Shown here: positions 53,748 through 64,000 of the stretch, piece by piece
Layout of the letters: each line of letters starts with the position of its first letter
How positions within the stretch are numbered: position 1 is the stretch's first letter
Assembly: GCF_017353255.1 (NCBI RefSeq)
Contig: NZ_JAFMYU010000002.1
Coordinates: 248,001-312,000, forward strand
Direction of reading: 5' to 3'
Origin: Fibrella aquatilis
GTDB taxonomy: Bacteria > Bacteroidota > Bacteroidia > Cytophagales > Spirosomataceae
Length of the DNA: 64,000 nt
Translations under genes and position numbers: made by a program
Notes under the pieces: generated by a model
The model's input: the letters and a program-made list of their open reading frames with translations, nothing else
What the model was told of the DNA's origin: nothing
Databases searched by the model: none

Positions 53748-54518
53748 CTATTCGGTGATTAGTTTTTCCTTCAGTGTAGTGAAATCACGTTCACTCATTT
53801 TTGTTTTAGCAAAACAAAGGAAATCGCCTCTGAATCTGAAAATATGATACGACTCCTTCAAAAAAGTGAGGGCCTCCGCTTTTTCAGCGTCTTGCAGGTG
53901 CACATACTCAAACAAAATAAGCGTTGGGTTATACGTTTTTAAATCGAGTTGGGAGAGAATTTTATAATCATAACCCTCTGTGTCGATATGTAATAAATCC
54001 AGGCGATTAATCTTGTTTTTTGTTAATAATTGGCTCAATGTCAGTCCATTAACGTCTGTAGCTATAATATATGGTTCCAAAATACCATCTAGATGATGCA
54101 CTATGTTTCCTCTGTTGAACGAACCCAGTTGGTCATACCACGGTGGCAAGTTGGCGATGTAGTTATTGGCGTCTTCGCTTACTGAATAGAAAACCTGGTT
54201 TGTACCATCATTGATAGCGGCATTTTCAAACAGGAACCTTGAGTCTTGCGTATAATTCTTTTTTAGCCTATCAAATAAATAAGGTACAGGTTCAACAAAA
54301 AGGACCTGCCAGTTTGTGTTTTTCTTGACTAGTTTAAAGATAGGGTCGCCACTAACGCCATCGTTTGACCCTATCTGAACTATGGTTAAACTGGTATTGG
54401 CAAGGTACTTATTGATCCAGAATGTAGGCGACTCTTTATCTGGTACCAATCGTCTATACACGGACTGTATTAAATCGCCCAATTGTGACAGGCTCTTTAC
54501 CAATGGCTTTGTTTCCAT
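53748..54518 (-). CDS. FkbM-family methyltransferase
   Basis: Protein of 256 residues from the ATG at 54516-54518 (METKPLVKSLSQ). The SAM-binding loop is VQIGSNDGVSGD, followed by VLFVEPVPYLFDRLKKNY and the FkbM hallmark LLHIDTEGYDYKILSQLD. Such enzymes O-methylate glycans or other small acceptors and are often found in polysaccharide clusters; none is next to it here. The gene is plainly more AT-rich than its neighbours, with many aaa/ttt codons. This suggests it was acquired separately. Confidence 0.9.
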   Translation of the reverse strand: METKPLVKSLSQLGDLIQSVYRRLVPDKESPTFWINKYLANTSLTIVQIGSNDGVSGDPIFKLVKKNTNWQVLFVEPVPYLFDRLKKNYTQDSRFLFENAAINDGTNQVFYSVSEDANNYIANLPPWYDQLGSFNRGNIVHHLDGILEPYIIATDVNGLTLSQLLTKNKINRLDLLHIDTEGYDYKILSQLDLKTYNPTLILFEYVHLQDAEKAEALTFLKESYHIFRFRGDFLCFAKTKMSERDFTTLKEKLITE

Positions 54519-54624
54519 AGTGTTGCTTTTTACACCATCCTGCTGACTCTTAGATTGTGGCAATGATGCTGTCGGCACCTCTGGCAACCAAAACACCCGT
54601 TGTACAACTCGACCTGCACTAAAA

Positions 54625-55191
54625 CTAGAACAATGAAAGCGTAAAACCAGGCAATATTGCTTCGCCCGAGAGGCAGGTCAGGTTGGTGATTTCTTCAGCT
54701 TCACTATCAGGGCGGTATACGTAGGCCGTTCGCGTGTCAGCATCAATTAGCCAGCCTAGCTGGCAACCATTATCCATCCAATCGACCATCTTTTGTTTAG
54801 CATCGGCCAGCCGGTCAGAAGGTGATTTCAGTTCCAGCACAAAGTCGGGGCAGAGGGGGACGAACTTACGTCGTTGCTGCTCGGAGAGTGCTTCCCAACG
54901 CGCCCGACTCACGCCCGCCACGTCGGGCGATAGCACCGACGTGTCAGGCAACCGAAACGCCGTGGATGAATCAAAGAAATAGCCCCACTTCGCTTGCCGG
55001 TTCCAGATGCCGAAGTCAATACTCAATTCAAAGTTCCGGTTGCCTGTCTCGCCACCTGTTAAGCTCATAAGTATGATATCACCGTTTTTCCGGCGCTCAA
55101 AACGCAGCGAAGGGTTGTCCTGACAAAACCGCACAAATTCGTCGTCAGTAAACCGCATGTCTTCCGCAAAATGCATCCGTACTGTTTCCAT
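54625..55191 (-). CDS. Uma2-family (DUF820) putative endonuclease
   Basis: Protein of 188 residues. It fits the Uma2/DUF820 restriction-endonuclease-like fold: SPDV with D90, then FVLELKS with E120 and K122 (a PD-(D/E)xK type site), and the C-terminal LGWLIDADTRTAYVYRPD ... LPGFTLSLF. These proteins are abundant in cyanobacteria and Cytophagales, often in many copies, and their biological role is unclear. It begins 23 bases before the ppk1 3' end is reached in the leftward direction, so it may be expressed from the ppk1 transcript. Confidence 0.88.
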   Translation of the reverse strand: METVRMHFAEDMRFTDDEFVRFCQDNPSLRFERRKNGDIILMSLTGGETGNRNFELSIDFGIWNRQAKWGYFFDSSTAFRLPDTSVLSPDVAGVSRARWEALSEQQRRKFVPLCPDFVLELKSPSDRLADAKQKMVDWMDNGCQLGWLIDADTRTAYVYRPDSEAEEITNLTCLSGEAILPGFTLSLF

Positions 55192-55214
55192 GGAACTAAA
55201 CTAAGCTTTTCCTG

Positions 55215-57560
55215 CTAAATCGTGGCAATGGTGCTGTCGGCTCCCTCGGTCATGTCGGCGGGCACATCGGCGACGGGGGGGATGATGATTTCGTCGAAGA
55301 GCTGGGCCTGCATCACGTCGGCTTCGGTCACGTCGAAGAAGCGCTGCTGGATATTGAATGGTTCGGTGCCTTCGGCGGGTTCACACTTTTTGTAGGTGCC
55401 GTCTTCCTGTAGCTCGTAGGCATTGACGGTGTCGAGCAGGTTATAATCCAGGATCAGGATGGCCTGCTGACGTACCCGCAAATCGGCGAGGTAAAACAAC
55501 GACTCGATACGCCGGTCGAAGCTGCGGACCATCACGTCGGCGCTACCGCCGTAGATCTTGGGTTCGCCCAGGTTGTGGAAGTAAAAAATGCGGGTGTGCT
55601 CCAGGTAATCGCCCACGATAGAGCGGATGGTGATGTTTTCGCTCAGCCCCTTCCGGCCCGGACGCAGGCAGCAAATGCCCCGCACAATCAGCCGGATGGG
55701 TACGCCCGCCTGCGAGGCGGCATACAACTCATCAATCACCGTTTTGTCTTCCAGCGAATTGATCTTGATGCAGATACCGCTGCTCAGCCCGCGCCGGGCG
55801 TGGTCGGCTTCGGTGCGGATCAGGTCGACCAGCTGGTTGCGCATGTCGCGGGGGGCGGTGAGCAGGTACTGGTAGCCGCTGGGCAGCGAGTGGCCCGTGA
55901 TGACGTTGAAAAACTCCGAAATGTCGTTGGTATACGTCTCGCTCGTGGTCAGCAGCCCAATGTCGGTATACATCCGGGCGGTGTCTTCGTTGTAGTTGCC
56001 GCTGGAGAGGTGGGCGTAGCGCACCACGCGGCTGCCCTCGTTGCGCACCACCAATAGCAGCTTCGTGTGGGTCTTGAACCGGCTGATGCCATAGATGACA
56101 AAGCAACCCGCTTTTTGCAAACGCTGCGCCTCGCGGATGTTGTTTTCCTCATCGAAACGGGCCTTCACCTCAAACAAGACCGACACGTGCTTGCCATTTT
56201 CGGCGGCTTTCAACAACGCCTCCGTAATGCGCGACCGTTTAGCCAGGCGGTATACGGTGAGCTTGATAGCCAGCACGTTAGGGTCTTCGGCGGCCTGTTC
56301 CAGCAGTTGTAGTACGGGCTCGAAGTTGTTATAGGGGTGGTGCATCAGGATGTCGCGCTCCCGAATGGCCTCGAAAATATCGCCGATTTTTTCGCGCTCT
56401 AGCCCCACCGGCGGCACGGGTGGGTGCGGCGCGGGCATGTCGTTTTTAAACTCCGGGTGGCGGATAATCTGCCACAGGCTGGTGAAGTCGATGATTCGGG
56501 TGGCTTCGAACAGGTTGCTGTCGTCAATTTCCCAGCGTTTTTTCAGCAGGTTAATCATCCACGACGAGGCCGCCGAGGTCATGCTTTCGGCTTCTACCTC
56601 TACCCGCACCACGCGCCCCAGTCGGCGGTTTTTTATCTTCTGCCTGATCTCGTCCAGAAAGTCGACTTCGTCGTCGTCTTCGCTTTCGTCCAGGGCAAAA
56701 TCGCCGTTGCGGGTGATCTTAAACAGGTTCACCGACGAAATACTCACGTTGCGGTAGAGCTTGTGAATGTGCTGGCGGACGATCTCTTCGATGGGCAAAA
56801 ACACGATGGCCTCGTCGCGGTCGAAGGGCATAAACCGGGGCAGGTTGGCCGGAATCTGCACGAACGAAAGCCGCTGACTATCGTCTTCGTCATCTTCATC
56901 GCGCCGGGCCGACGTGGTGTGAGGGTTGTGCGTTACCACGCCGAAAATGAGCACCCGCGCCAGCAACACCGGAAAGGTGTGCGTATAGTCGTAGAGCATG
57001 GGCGTCAGCGTCGGGAAAATCGTCCGGTCGAAGTAATCAGTGGCTTGCAGTTGTTCGACGTCGGTGAGGTCGGCATAGCGGGCCAGCACAATGTCGTTGT
57101 CGGCGAAAATGGGCATCAGGTCGTTGACAAATACCTGTTGCTGCTCCTGGCTAAACTGCTGTGCTGCCCGAAACAGGGCCTTTTTGAAGGGGCCTTCGCG
57201 CAACCCCGAATAATCGGTACGTTCTTTATGGTAGTCGAGGTAGTTGTAGAGGCTACCAATGCGGATGGTAAAAAACTCGTCGAGGTTTGAGGCGGTAATG
57301 GCCAAGAACTTCAGCCGTTCCATCAGCGTCCGGGCGGGGTTGCGGGCCTGATCGAGCACGCGCTCGTTGAACTTTAGCCAACTCAGGTCGCGGCTAATGT
57401 AGTTACTCTGTTCTACTACATTGCTCACGCGGGCGGCGGTCTTCGGACTGGTACGGTCGGTGGCATCGGCCGTGCCTGCATCGCCCGCCCGGTTGGTGAG
57501 GCGCGAAACAATAGTGCCCAGGATGTTGCGGCTGCGTTGAGGTTGGTTAGGAGAGGACAT
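55215..57560 (-). CDS. ppk1: Polyphosphate kinase 1
   Basis: Protein of 781 residues from the ATG at 57558-57560 (MSSPNQPQRSRN); a TTG at 57590 is in frame but lies in repeat sequence. The PPK1 domains are in order. The N domain has YISRDLSWLKFNERVLDQA; the head domain is interrupted by acidic low-complexity stretches (RRDEDDEDDSQ, DESEDDDEVD). The C-terminal catalytic domains carry the phospho-His H498 in FKTHTKLLLV and CLRPGRKGLSENI. It makes and remodels polyphosphate from ATP. The two acidic insertions are not part of the core fold I know. Confidence 0.97.
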   Translation of the reverse strand: MSSPNQPQRSRNILGTIVSRLTNRAGDAGTADATDRTSPKTAARVSNVVEQSNYISRDLSWLKFNERVLDQARNPARTLMERLKFLAITASNLDEFFTIRIGSLYNYLDYHKERTDYSGLREGPFKKALFRAAQQFSQEQQQVFVNDLMPIFADNDIVLARYADLTDVEQLQATDYFDRTIFPTLTPMLYDYTHTFPVLLARVLIFGVVTHNPHTTSARRDEDDEDDSQRLSFVQIPANLPRFMPFDRDEAIVFLPIEEIVRQHIHKLYRNVSISSVNLFKITRNGDFALDESEDDDEVDFLDEIRQKIKNRRLGRVVRVEVEAESMTSAASSWMINLLKKRWEIDDSNLFEATRIIDFTSLWQIIRHPEFKNDMPAPHPPVPPVGLEREKIGDIFEAIRERDILMHHPYNNFEPVLQLLEQAAEDPNVLAIKLTVYRLAKRSRITEALLKAAENGKHVSVLFEVKARFDEENNIREAQRLQKAGCFVIYGISRFKTHTKLLLVVRNEGSRVVRYAHLSSGNYNEDTARMYTDIGLLTTSETYTNDISEFFNVITGHSLPSGYQYLLTAPRDMRNQLVDLIRTEADHARRGLSSGICIKINSLEDKTVIDELYAASQAGVPIRLIVRGICCLRPGRKGLSENITIRSIVGDYLEHTRIFYFHNLGEPKIYGGSADVMVRSFDRRIESLFYLADLRVRQQAILILDYNLLDTVNAYELQEDGTYKKCEPAEGTEPFNIQQRFFDVTEADVMQAQLFDEIIIPPVADVPADMTEGADSTIATI

Positions 57561-57574
57561 AGGGGTAGGAGGTA

Positions 57575-57666
57575 AAGAGGCAAGAAGCAAGAGATAAGAA
57601 GCAAGAGACAGGAGATGCCCGGCGGCTTACTGACTCTTGTCTCTTGCTTCTTATCTCTTGTCTCTC
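57575..57666. repeat. Heptad-phased inverted repeat upstream of ppk1
   Basis: Left units: aagaggc, aagaagc, aagagat, aagaagc, aagagac, aggagat (57575-57616). Right units: gtctctt, gcttctt, atctctt, gtctctc (57639-57666). The perfect stem is 22 bp, 57588-57609 with 57639-57660. The element lies between the gyrB terminator and the ppk1 start, within 15 bases of that start. Confidence 0.9.
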
Positions 57667-57679
57667 TGTATTAACAAAA

Positions 57680-57701
57680 AACCGGGCCTTTCGACCCGGT
57701 T
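57680..57701 (-). terminator. Intrinsic terminator of gyrB
   Basis: Stem aaccggg/cccggtt (57680-57686 and 57695-57701), extended by a mismatched pair, is followed on the minus strand by a run of T. It lies 18 bases past the gyrB stop. Compact and U-tailed, unlike the heptad hairpins. Confidence 0.8.
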
Positions 57702-57718
57702 CCCGTATTAACTTATTA

Positions 57719-59830
<2,112 letters not shown>

Positions 59831-60004
59831 TCATTTCCCAGCGAAATAGCAAGCGTTGTCTTACTATAATGAAGTTTTCGGCATGAATAACCCGTACGCA
59901 GAACAGCTTGGAAATTAGGGCGGTTTAGCGGGTAGTTTTTGGGTAATCGAAGGAAAGGTTTTTGGGGTGGCCCCTCGCTCGTGCCAGCACCCTCAAAAAT
60001 AAAA

Positions 60005-60030
60005 AAGCGAGCCAGTTGCCCGGCCCGCTT
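60005..60030 (-). terminator. Intrinsic terminator after the SusD gene
   Basis: On the minus strand the stem aaagcgggcc/ggctcgcttt (one mismatch) with an internal loop is followed by tttttta. It lies about 40 bases downstream of the SusD-gene stop. Confidence 0.75.
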
Positions 60031-60032
60031 TC

Positions 60033-60066
60033 ACTGTATACTGCTTACTGTAGTACTGTTCACTGA
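60033..60066. repeat. Short run of 7-base units next to a terminator
   Basis: actg recurs at 60033, 60040, 60047, 60055 and 60062 (spacings 7, 7, 8, 7) in units such as actgtat, actgctt, actgtag. It lies between the SusD-gene stop and its terminator, and resembles one arm of the heptad elements without its partner. Confidence 0.7.
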
Positions 60067-60070
60067 AAAA

Positions 60071-61777
60071 TTACCACCCCTGGTTCTGCGTCAGCACCTT
60101 GTTGATGTCCAGTTCGCGCTGGGGGATGGGGAAGAGGTTGTTGCGGTCGATGAACGTGCGCTGCTCTCGTTTGAACCGCAGGGCATCACCGTTGGTGTAG
60201 TCGGGGATGTCGTTGAGGTCGCGCTCGGAACCCGCCGCCCCGAAGGCCGGAATCGGCGCAGGTTTGGCGCGGGCCAATGGCGCACCATACACAAACGTGT
60301 TGAGGCCCAGCTTGCCCGTTCCCCAGCGGCGCATGTCGAAGAGGTGAACGCCCTCATTGGCCAGCTCGACTACTTTTTCACGCCGCACCAGTTGCCGCAT
60401 CTTGGCCTGACTAGCCACCAATTCCGGGGCCACGTTGGGCATACCCGCCCGCTTCCGCACGGCGTTCATGGCCGTAGTCACGCTGGCGTCGATCTGGTTC
60501 AGCTCAATTTTGGCCTCGGCGTAGGTGAGCAGGATGTCGGCGTAGCGCAAATAGGCAAAGCCCGTTTTCGAGATAAACATGTCCTGCGCATCATCCAGCG
60601 TGTATTTCGACCAGAGCAGACCCATGCCGTTCTTCACGGGGCCAAAGGCGTTGGTCAGGTCTACGTTGGTGCCGGGGGCGTAGGTGTTGTTGGTGAAATT
60701 GAAAATGGGCGTGGTGGCGTCGTAGATGTTGAATACCGCCCGCCGCCGAACGCTGCTGGCCGTGGCCGTAATCGTGTCACCATCCATCGATACGGTGAAC
60801 TTCAGCCGTGGGTCGCGCTTTTCGCGGGGTTTGGCGGGGTCGTACACCTTCGATTCGTCAATGCGCTTGCCGTCAATGGCTTCGAACTTGTCTACCAGCG
60901 CCTGCAATGGGAACCGCCCCGACTGCCCGCTCAGCGTGCGTGACCCCTGCCCCAACGCGATGTACGACACGGGGTTTGCCTGGTCGGTGGGTAGCAGAAA
61001 CTCAAACATGATCTCCCTGTTCGCGTTGGCTTGCTGCCCCGCCAACGTAAACAGAGCCGCGAAATTGGGGTTCAGCCCGTATACGTTGCTGTCGATTACC
61101 TTTTTGGCGGCGTCGGCGGCTACCTGATACCGGCCCAGCAGCAGGGCCAGCTTGGCCTGCGTACCAATAGCCACGCCCCGGTTCACCCGACCCCGTTCGC
61201 GCGAGGCCCAGTCGATCTTGCCGGCGGCATCGTCGAGGTCGGTGAGGAGGTAGTCGGCAATCTTGTTCCGGTCGGTTTTGCCCAGTGTGTAGAACTGCTC
61301 GGTCGTGAGCGGGTCGGTGTAGAAAGGCACGTCACCGTAGAGGCCGATGAGGTGGTAATAGGCCCAGGCCCGCAGGATTTTGGCTTCGGCCTGAATCCGG
61401 TTGAACGTGGCAGGCGCCACGGCAGCTTTGCCCCGTTCCATGCCCGCAATGACTACGTTGGCTCGCGTTACGGTCTGGTACATCTGCTGCCAGTAGGTGC
61501 CGATGGCCAGGTTAGTAGCGTCGAAATTGCCCGATGCCAAACCCGGTTGCCGCTCCAGCCCAATGTCAGTATAAAGGTCGAAAAACACCTGCGCGGGCAC
61601 GTTGCCGGTCACCCAGTAGCTGGCGTTGTAGACCCCCGTGAGGGCCAGGTTCATTTCGGCCTCATTGTTAAAATACGTCGCCAGCGAAGGCGTGTCCAGC
61701 GGTTGCCGGTCGAGGTACTGGTTGCAGCCCCCCAATGAGAACAGGGTAATGGCTGCGATGAGAAATGTCTTTTTCAT
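60071..61777 (-). CDS. SusD/RagB-family nutrient-binding lipoprotein
   Basis: Protein of 568 residues from the ATG at 61775-61777. Lipoprotein signal MKKTFLIAAITLFSLGGC (Cys18). The SusD fold shows CNQYLDRQPLDTPSLATYF, TPR-like helices (AEAKILRAWAYYHLIGLYGDVPF), YLRYADILLTYAEAKIEL and a C-terminal EGVHLFDMRRWG. It sits on the cell surface and delivers glycan or other oligomers to the paired SusC barrel. The gene follows its SusC partner in the usual order, with a long hairpin between them. No glycoside hydrolase of this locus is in view. Confidence 0.95.
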   Translation of the reverse strand: MKKTFLIAAITLFSLGGCNQYLDRQPLDTPSLATYFNNEAEMNLALTGVYNASYWVTGNVPAQVFFDLYTDIGLERQPGLASGNFDATNLAIGTYWQQMYQTVTRANVVIAGMERGKAAVAPATFNRIQAEAKILRAWAYYHLIGLYGDVPFYTDPLTTEQFYTLGKTDRNKIADYLLTDLDDAAGKIDWASRERGRVNRGVAIGTQAKLALLLGRYQVAADAAKKVIDSNVYGLNPNFAALFTLAGQQANANREIMFEFLLPTDQANPVSYIALGQGSRTLSGQSGRFPLQALVDKFEAIDGKRIDESKVYDPAKPREKRDPRLKFTVSMDGDTITATASSVRRRAVFNIYDATTPIFNFTNNTYAPGTNVDLTNAFGPVKNGMGLLWSKYTLDDAQDMFISKTGFAYLRYADILLTYAEAKIELNQIDASVTTAMNAVRKRAGMPNVAPELVASQAKMRQLVRREKVVELANEGVHLFDMRRWGTGKLGLNTFVYGAPLARAKPAPIPAFGAAGSERDLNDIPDYTNGDALRFKREQRTFIDRNNLFPIPQRELDINKVLTQNQGW

Positions 61778-61786
61778 ATGGAGTGC

Positions 61787-61926
61787 CCCCACCCCCAACC
61801 CCTGCCCCTGAAAATCAGGGGAGGGGAGCCGCTCCGGTGTAAGCTCCGCTTTTCTACTAAGTTGGCGAAGCTCCTGTAGAGCGGGCCCCCTCCCCTGATT
61901 TTCAGGGGCAGGGGTTGGAGGTGGGG
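61787..61926. repeat. Long inverted repeat between SusC and SusD genes
   Basis: 40-base arms at 61787-61826 and 61887-61926 pair with one mismatch around a 60-base loop that has weaker internal pairing. Arms are C- or G-rich (units such as cccaacc, cctgccc), and each contains the small palindrome ctgaaaatcag-like core. It fills the intergenic gap and could reduce read-through from SusC to SusD. Confidence 0.92.
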
Positions 61927-61929
61927 TAA

Positions 61930-64000
61930 TTAAAATCTCAGATTTAGTCCAACGGTGGTCGTGCGCATGACAGGGTAGAAGTCGCCGTTCTGGTCTTCCT
62001 TTTCAGGATCGAAACCTTTTTGGAAATTGGTGAACGTGGCCAGATTCTGCCCGCTGACGTAGATCCGGGCCGACCGGATGTTTAGCTTCTGCGATACCGA
62101 CGCCGGGATGGTGTAGCCCAACTGCACGTTTTTCAGGCGCAGGTAGGCCGCGTTGCGCACCCAGTAGTCCGAATCGCGCCAGTTAAACGTACCCTGGTCG
62201 GTGGTGAGGCGGGGGTAGGTGGCGTTGGGGTTGGTGGGGGTCCAGGCGTCGCGGTGAATGGCAAAGGCCGACGAGATAAAGTCAGCCGAGTAGAACGCCC
62301 ACGCACCGTTGCCGCTCACGTACGAATCGCGCTGCCCCACGCCCTGCAAAAACACGTTCAGGTCGAAGCCCTTCCAGGCCAGGTTGGTAGTCAGGCTATA
62401 GGAATACCGCGGAAACGGGTTGCCAATGATCGTGCGGTCGAAGCCGTTGATCACACCGTCAGGTTTACCGTTGGGACCGCTGATGTCCTTGTAGCGAATG
62501 TCGCCGGGGGCTGTGTTGGCGGCAATGTAGGGCGTTGTGGCCACGCCGTCGAGGGCATTGTCGGCGGCCACCTGATCGGCGCCTTGGTACAGACCGTCAG
62601 ACAGATAACCGTAGTACGACCGCACCGGCTGACCCGGCGTAGAGATGTTTCGGCCCGAAATAACGTCCTGTCCACCCAGATCGATTACCTTGTTTTTCAC
62701 GTCCGACAGCAGGCCCGTGACGCTGTATTTCAGCCCACCGGTGGTCTGATTGCGGTAGCTCAGGCTCAATTCCCAGCCGTTGTTTTGCATCGACCCGGCG
62801 TTGACAAAAGCAGGCGAGAAGCCCGTGAAGTTTGGGATGGGACGTTGCAGCAGCAGGTTGCTGATGGTGCGCTGGTAGATGTCGGCGGTGATGTTGAAAT
62901 TTTTGAACAGGGTCAAATCAACACCCACGTTGGCCTGCGTCGAGGTTTCCCAGGTGATCTGGTTGTTTACAGCCGCCGTTTGGGCCACGCCGAAATTGAG
63001 CAGGTTGTTGAAGAAATAATTCTGCCCCAGGTCAAACGTAGCCGAGAAGGGATAATAAGCAGGCACTAACTCACCGGTAACGGGGTCTCGGGCCACCAGG
63101 TTCTGGTTGCCCAACTGCCCGTAAGAGGCCCGCACTTTGGCAAACGTGACGCTGTTGGCCAGGCCGTTCAGGAATTTCTCGCGGCTGATGACCCACCCCG
63201 CCGATACGCTGGGGAAGAAGCCCCACTGCCGGTTCTGGAGCTGCGAAAACCGCGACGAGCCGTCATACCGGCCGTTTACTTCCAGCAAATATTTGTTGTC
63301 GAAGGTGTAGTTGAACCGCCCGAAAAACGCCGCCAGCGCATAGTCGTTCACGCTGCTGTTGTTGCTCTGGTTGAGCGTACCCACCACCTGATACGGCTGG
63401 TCAGACGGTAGGTTGGTGCGTGAGGCACTCAGCGTTTCGGTGTAAAAATCTTCGGCCTGGAAACCTAGTTGTAATTTCAACTCGCTCAACCCCAGTGTTT
63501 TATAAAAATTAGTCTGGATCAGGTAGTTGTTCAACTGCGAGCGATTGATGGCGTCCGAAATTTGGTTTACGCCCGGATAATTCGCCACAAAGTCGAGGTT
63601 GTTGGTAGTCAGGTTGGGCCGGAACACCTGGTAGTTTTGCAGGAACCGCTTCTGAATCTGTTCGCGGCTGTTGCTCGAAAACTGCGCCTCCACGTCCATA
63701 AACGAAAACGGGCGGTAGGTCAGGTTGCCCCGGAAAATGGTGTTGGGTCGCTGGAAACGGTTGAAGCCACTAGCCTCGGCCGAGCCGATGGGGTTCCGGA
63801 AATTGCTCTGCGCCGCGTCACCATACTGGCCCGGTCCAAATTTGCCCGGTCCAATGGCTGGGTAGCCAATGGCCTGCCGGATGATGAACTCGGCGGTGCT
63901 GCCGCCGGGCTGGGTTTCGGTGGCGTTGGTGTAGATTAAATCGCCCTGGAACGTCAGGTTTTTGGTCAGCTTCACGTCGGTGTTGAACCGCAGGTCGAAC
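61930..64000 (-). CDS. SusC/RagA-family TonB-dependent receptor (partial, 5' end outside window)
   Basis: About 690 C-terminal residues are present; the reading frame runs open through the right edge, so the signal peptide, regulatory domain and plug lie beyond position 64000. The first visible Met-like codon (GTG at 63975) is internal, since coding sequence (FDLRFNTDV) continues upstream. Typical SusC barrel features are NKYLLEVNGRYDGSSRFSQ, NRQWGFFPSVSAGWVISREKF, the segment KVRASYGQLGNQN, and a C-terminal ATFTNFQKGFDPEKEDQNGDF region ending VGLNLRF. It imports the ligand captured by the SusD protein. First gene of the pair. Confidence 0.95.
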   Translation of the reverse strand, partial: FDLRFNTDVKLTKNLTFQGDLIYTNATETQPGGSTAEFIIRQAIGYPAIGPGKFGPGQYGDAAQSNFRNPIGSAEASGFNRFQRPNTIFRGNLTYRPFSFMDVEAQFSSNSREQIQKRFLQNYQVFRPNLTTNNLDFVANYPGVNQISDAINRSQLNNYLIQTNFYKTLGLSELKLQLGFQAEDFYTETLSASRTNLPSDQPYQVVGTLNQSNNSSVNDYALAAFFGRFNYTFDNKYLLEVNGRYDGSSRFSQLQNRQWGFFPSVSAGWVISREKFLNGLANSVTFAKVRASYGQLGNQNLVARDPVTGELVPAYYPFSATFDLGQNYFFNNLLNFGVAQTAAVNNQITWETSTQANVGVDLTLFKNFNITADIYQRTISNLLLQRPIPNFTGFSPAFVNAGSMQNNGWELSLSYRNQTTGGLKYSVTGLLSDVKNKVIDLGGQDVISGRNISTPGQPVRSYYGYLSDGLYQGADQVAADNALDGVATTPYIAANTAPGDIRYKDISGPNGKPDGVINGFDRTIIGNPFPRYSYSLTTNLAWKGFDLNVFLQGVGQRDSYVSGNGAWAFYSADFISSAFAIHRDAWTPTNPNATYPRLTTDQGTFNWRDSDYWVRNAAYLRLKNVQLGYTIPASVSQKLNIRSARIYVSGQNLATFTNFQKGFDPEKEDQNGDFYPVMRTTTVGLNLRF

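Overview
The window looks like chromosomal DNA of a Bacteroidota member, most likely Cytophagales close to Spirosomaceae. Reasons: a SusC/SusD pair, CarboxypepD-reg-type TonB receptors, several LytS/LytTR two-component pairs, a 7TMR-DISM kinase, Asp-box/DUF11 secreted proteins, and Bacteroidota-type promoter elements (TAnnTTTG) instead of -10/-35 boxes. Most genes are GC-rich. The blocks around 12.1-15.0 kb and 53.7-54.6 kb are visibly more AT-rich. I found no rRNA, tRNA, CRISPR array, transposase or phage gene.

Layout. 0-1.7 kb: three small secreted proteins or lipoproteins in one leftward operon. 1.8-4.4 kb: 7TMR histidine kinase plus LytTR regulator. 4.6-7.9 kb: a hydroxyproline-catabolism operon (aldolase-family deaminase, 4-hydroxyproline epimerase, FAD dehydrogenase). 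7.9-12.1 kb: an alkyltransferase-like protein without the acceptor cysteine and a 1237-residue hybrid kinase. 12.1-14.8 kb: a leftward operon of a lipoprotein and two barrel-like proteins, with an 11-base homopolymer at the lipoprotein start. 15.0-20.1 kb: DinB, GH30 glycosidase, then a HEGNH-bearing DUF4932-like protein coupled by 4-base overlaps to a LytS kinase and LytTR regulator. 20.1-26.1 kb: small regulators, PhnP-like hydrolase, MpaB-family oxygenase, mnmE, VF530-family protein. 26.2-29.7 kb: isocitrate dehydrogenase and guaB. 29.8-37.6 kb: a 1755-residue Asp-box/Ig/DUF11 secreted protein, a phosphodiesterase, a membrane protein, Hsp20. 37.9-44.2 kb: four tandem P47-like TULIP proteins. 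44.2-64 kb: YitT, a membrane HTH/lectin-like protein, a secreted lectin-like protein, two TonB receptors, an AI-2E transporter, FkbM methyltransferase, Uma2, ppk1, gyrB and a SusD/SusC pair whose SusC runs off the right edge.

Two things stand out. First, the four P47-like genes (relatives of the OrfX/P47 proteins of clostridial botulinum neurotoxin loci) alternate in type as A-B-A-B, with no toxin beside them. This suggests a duplicated two-gene module. Second, many intergenic gaps hold long, often perfect, inverted repeats (up to 51 bp) whose arms are built of imperfect 7-base units. One element of this kind lies in frame inside the hybrid kinase, between its receiver and HPt domains. I do not know a described element with this architecture.

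All functions are read from sequence motifs by eye. No database search was run.
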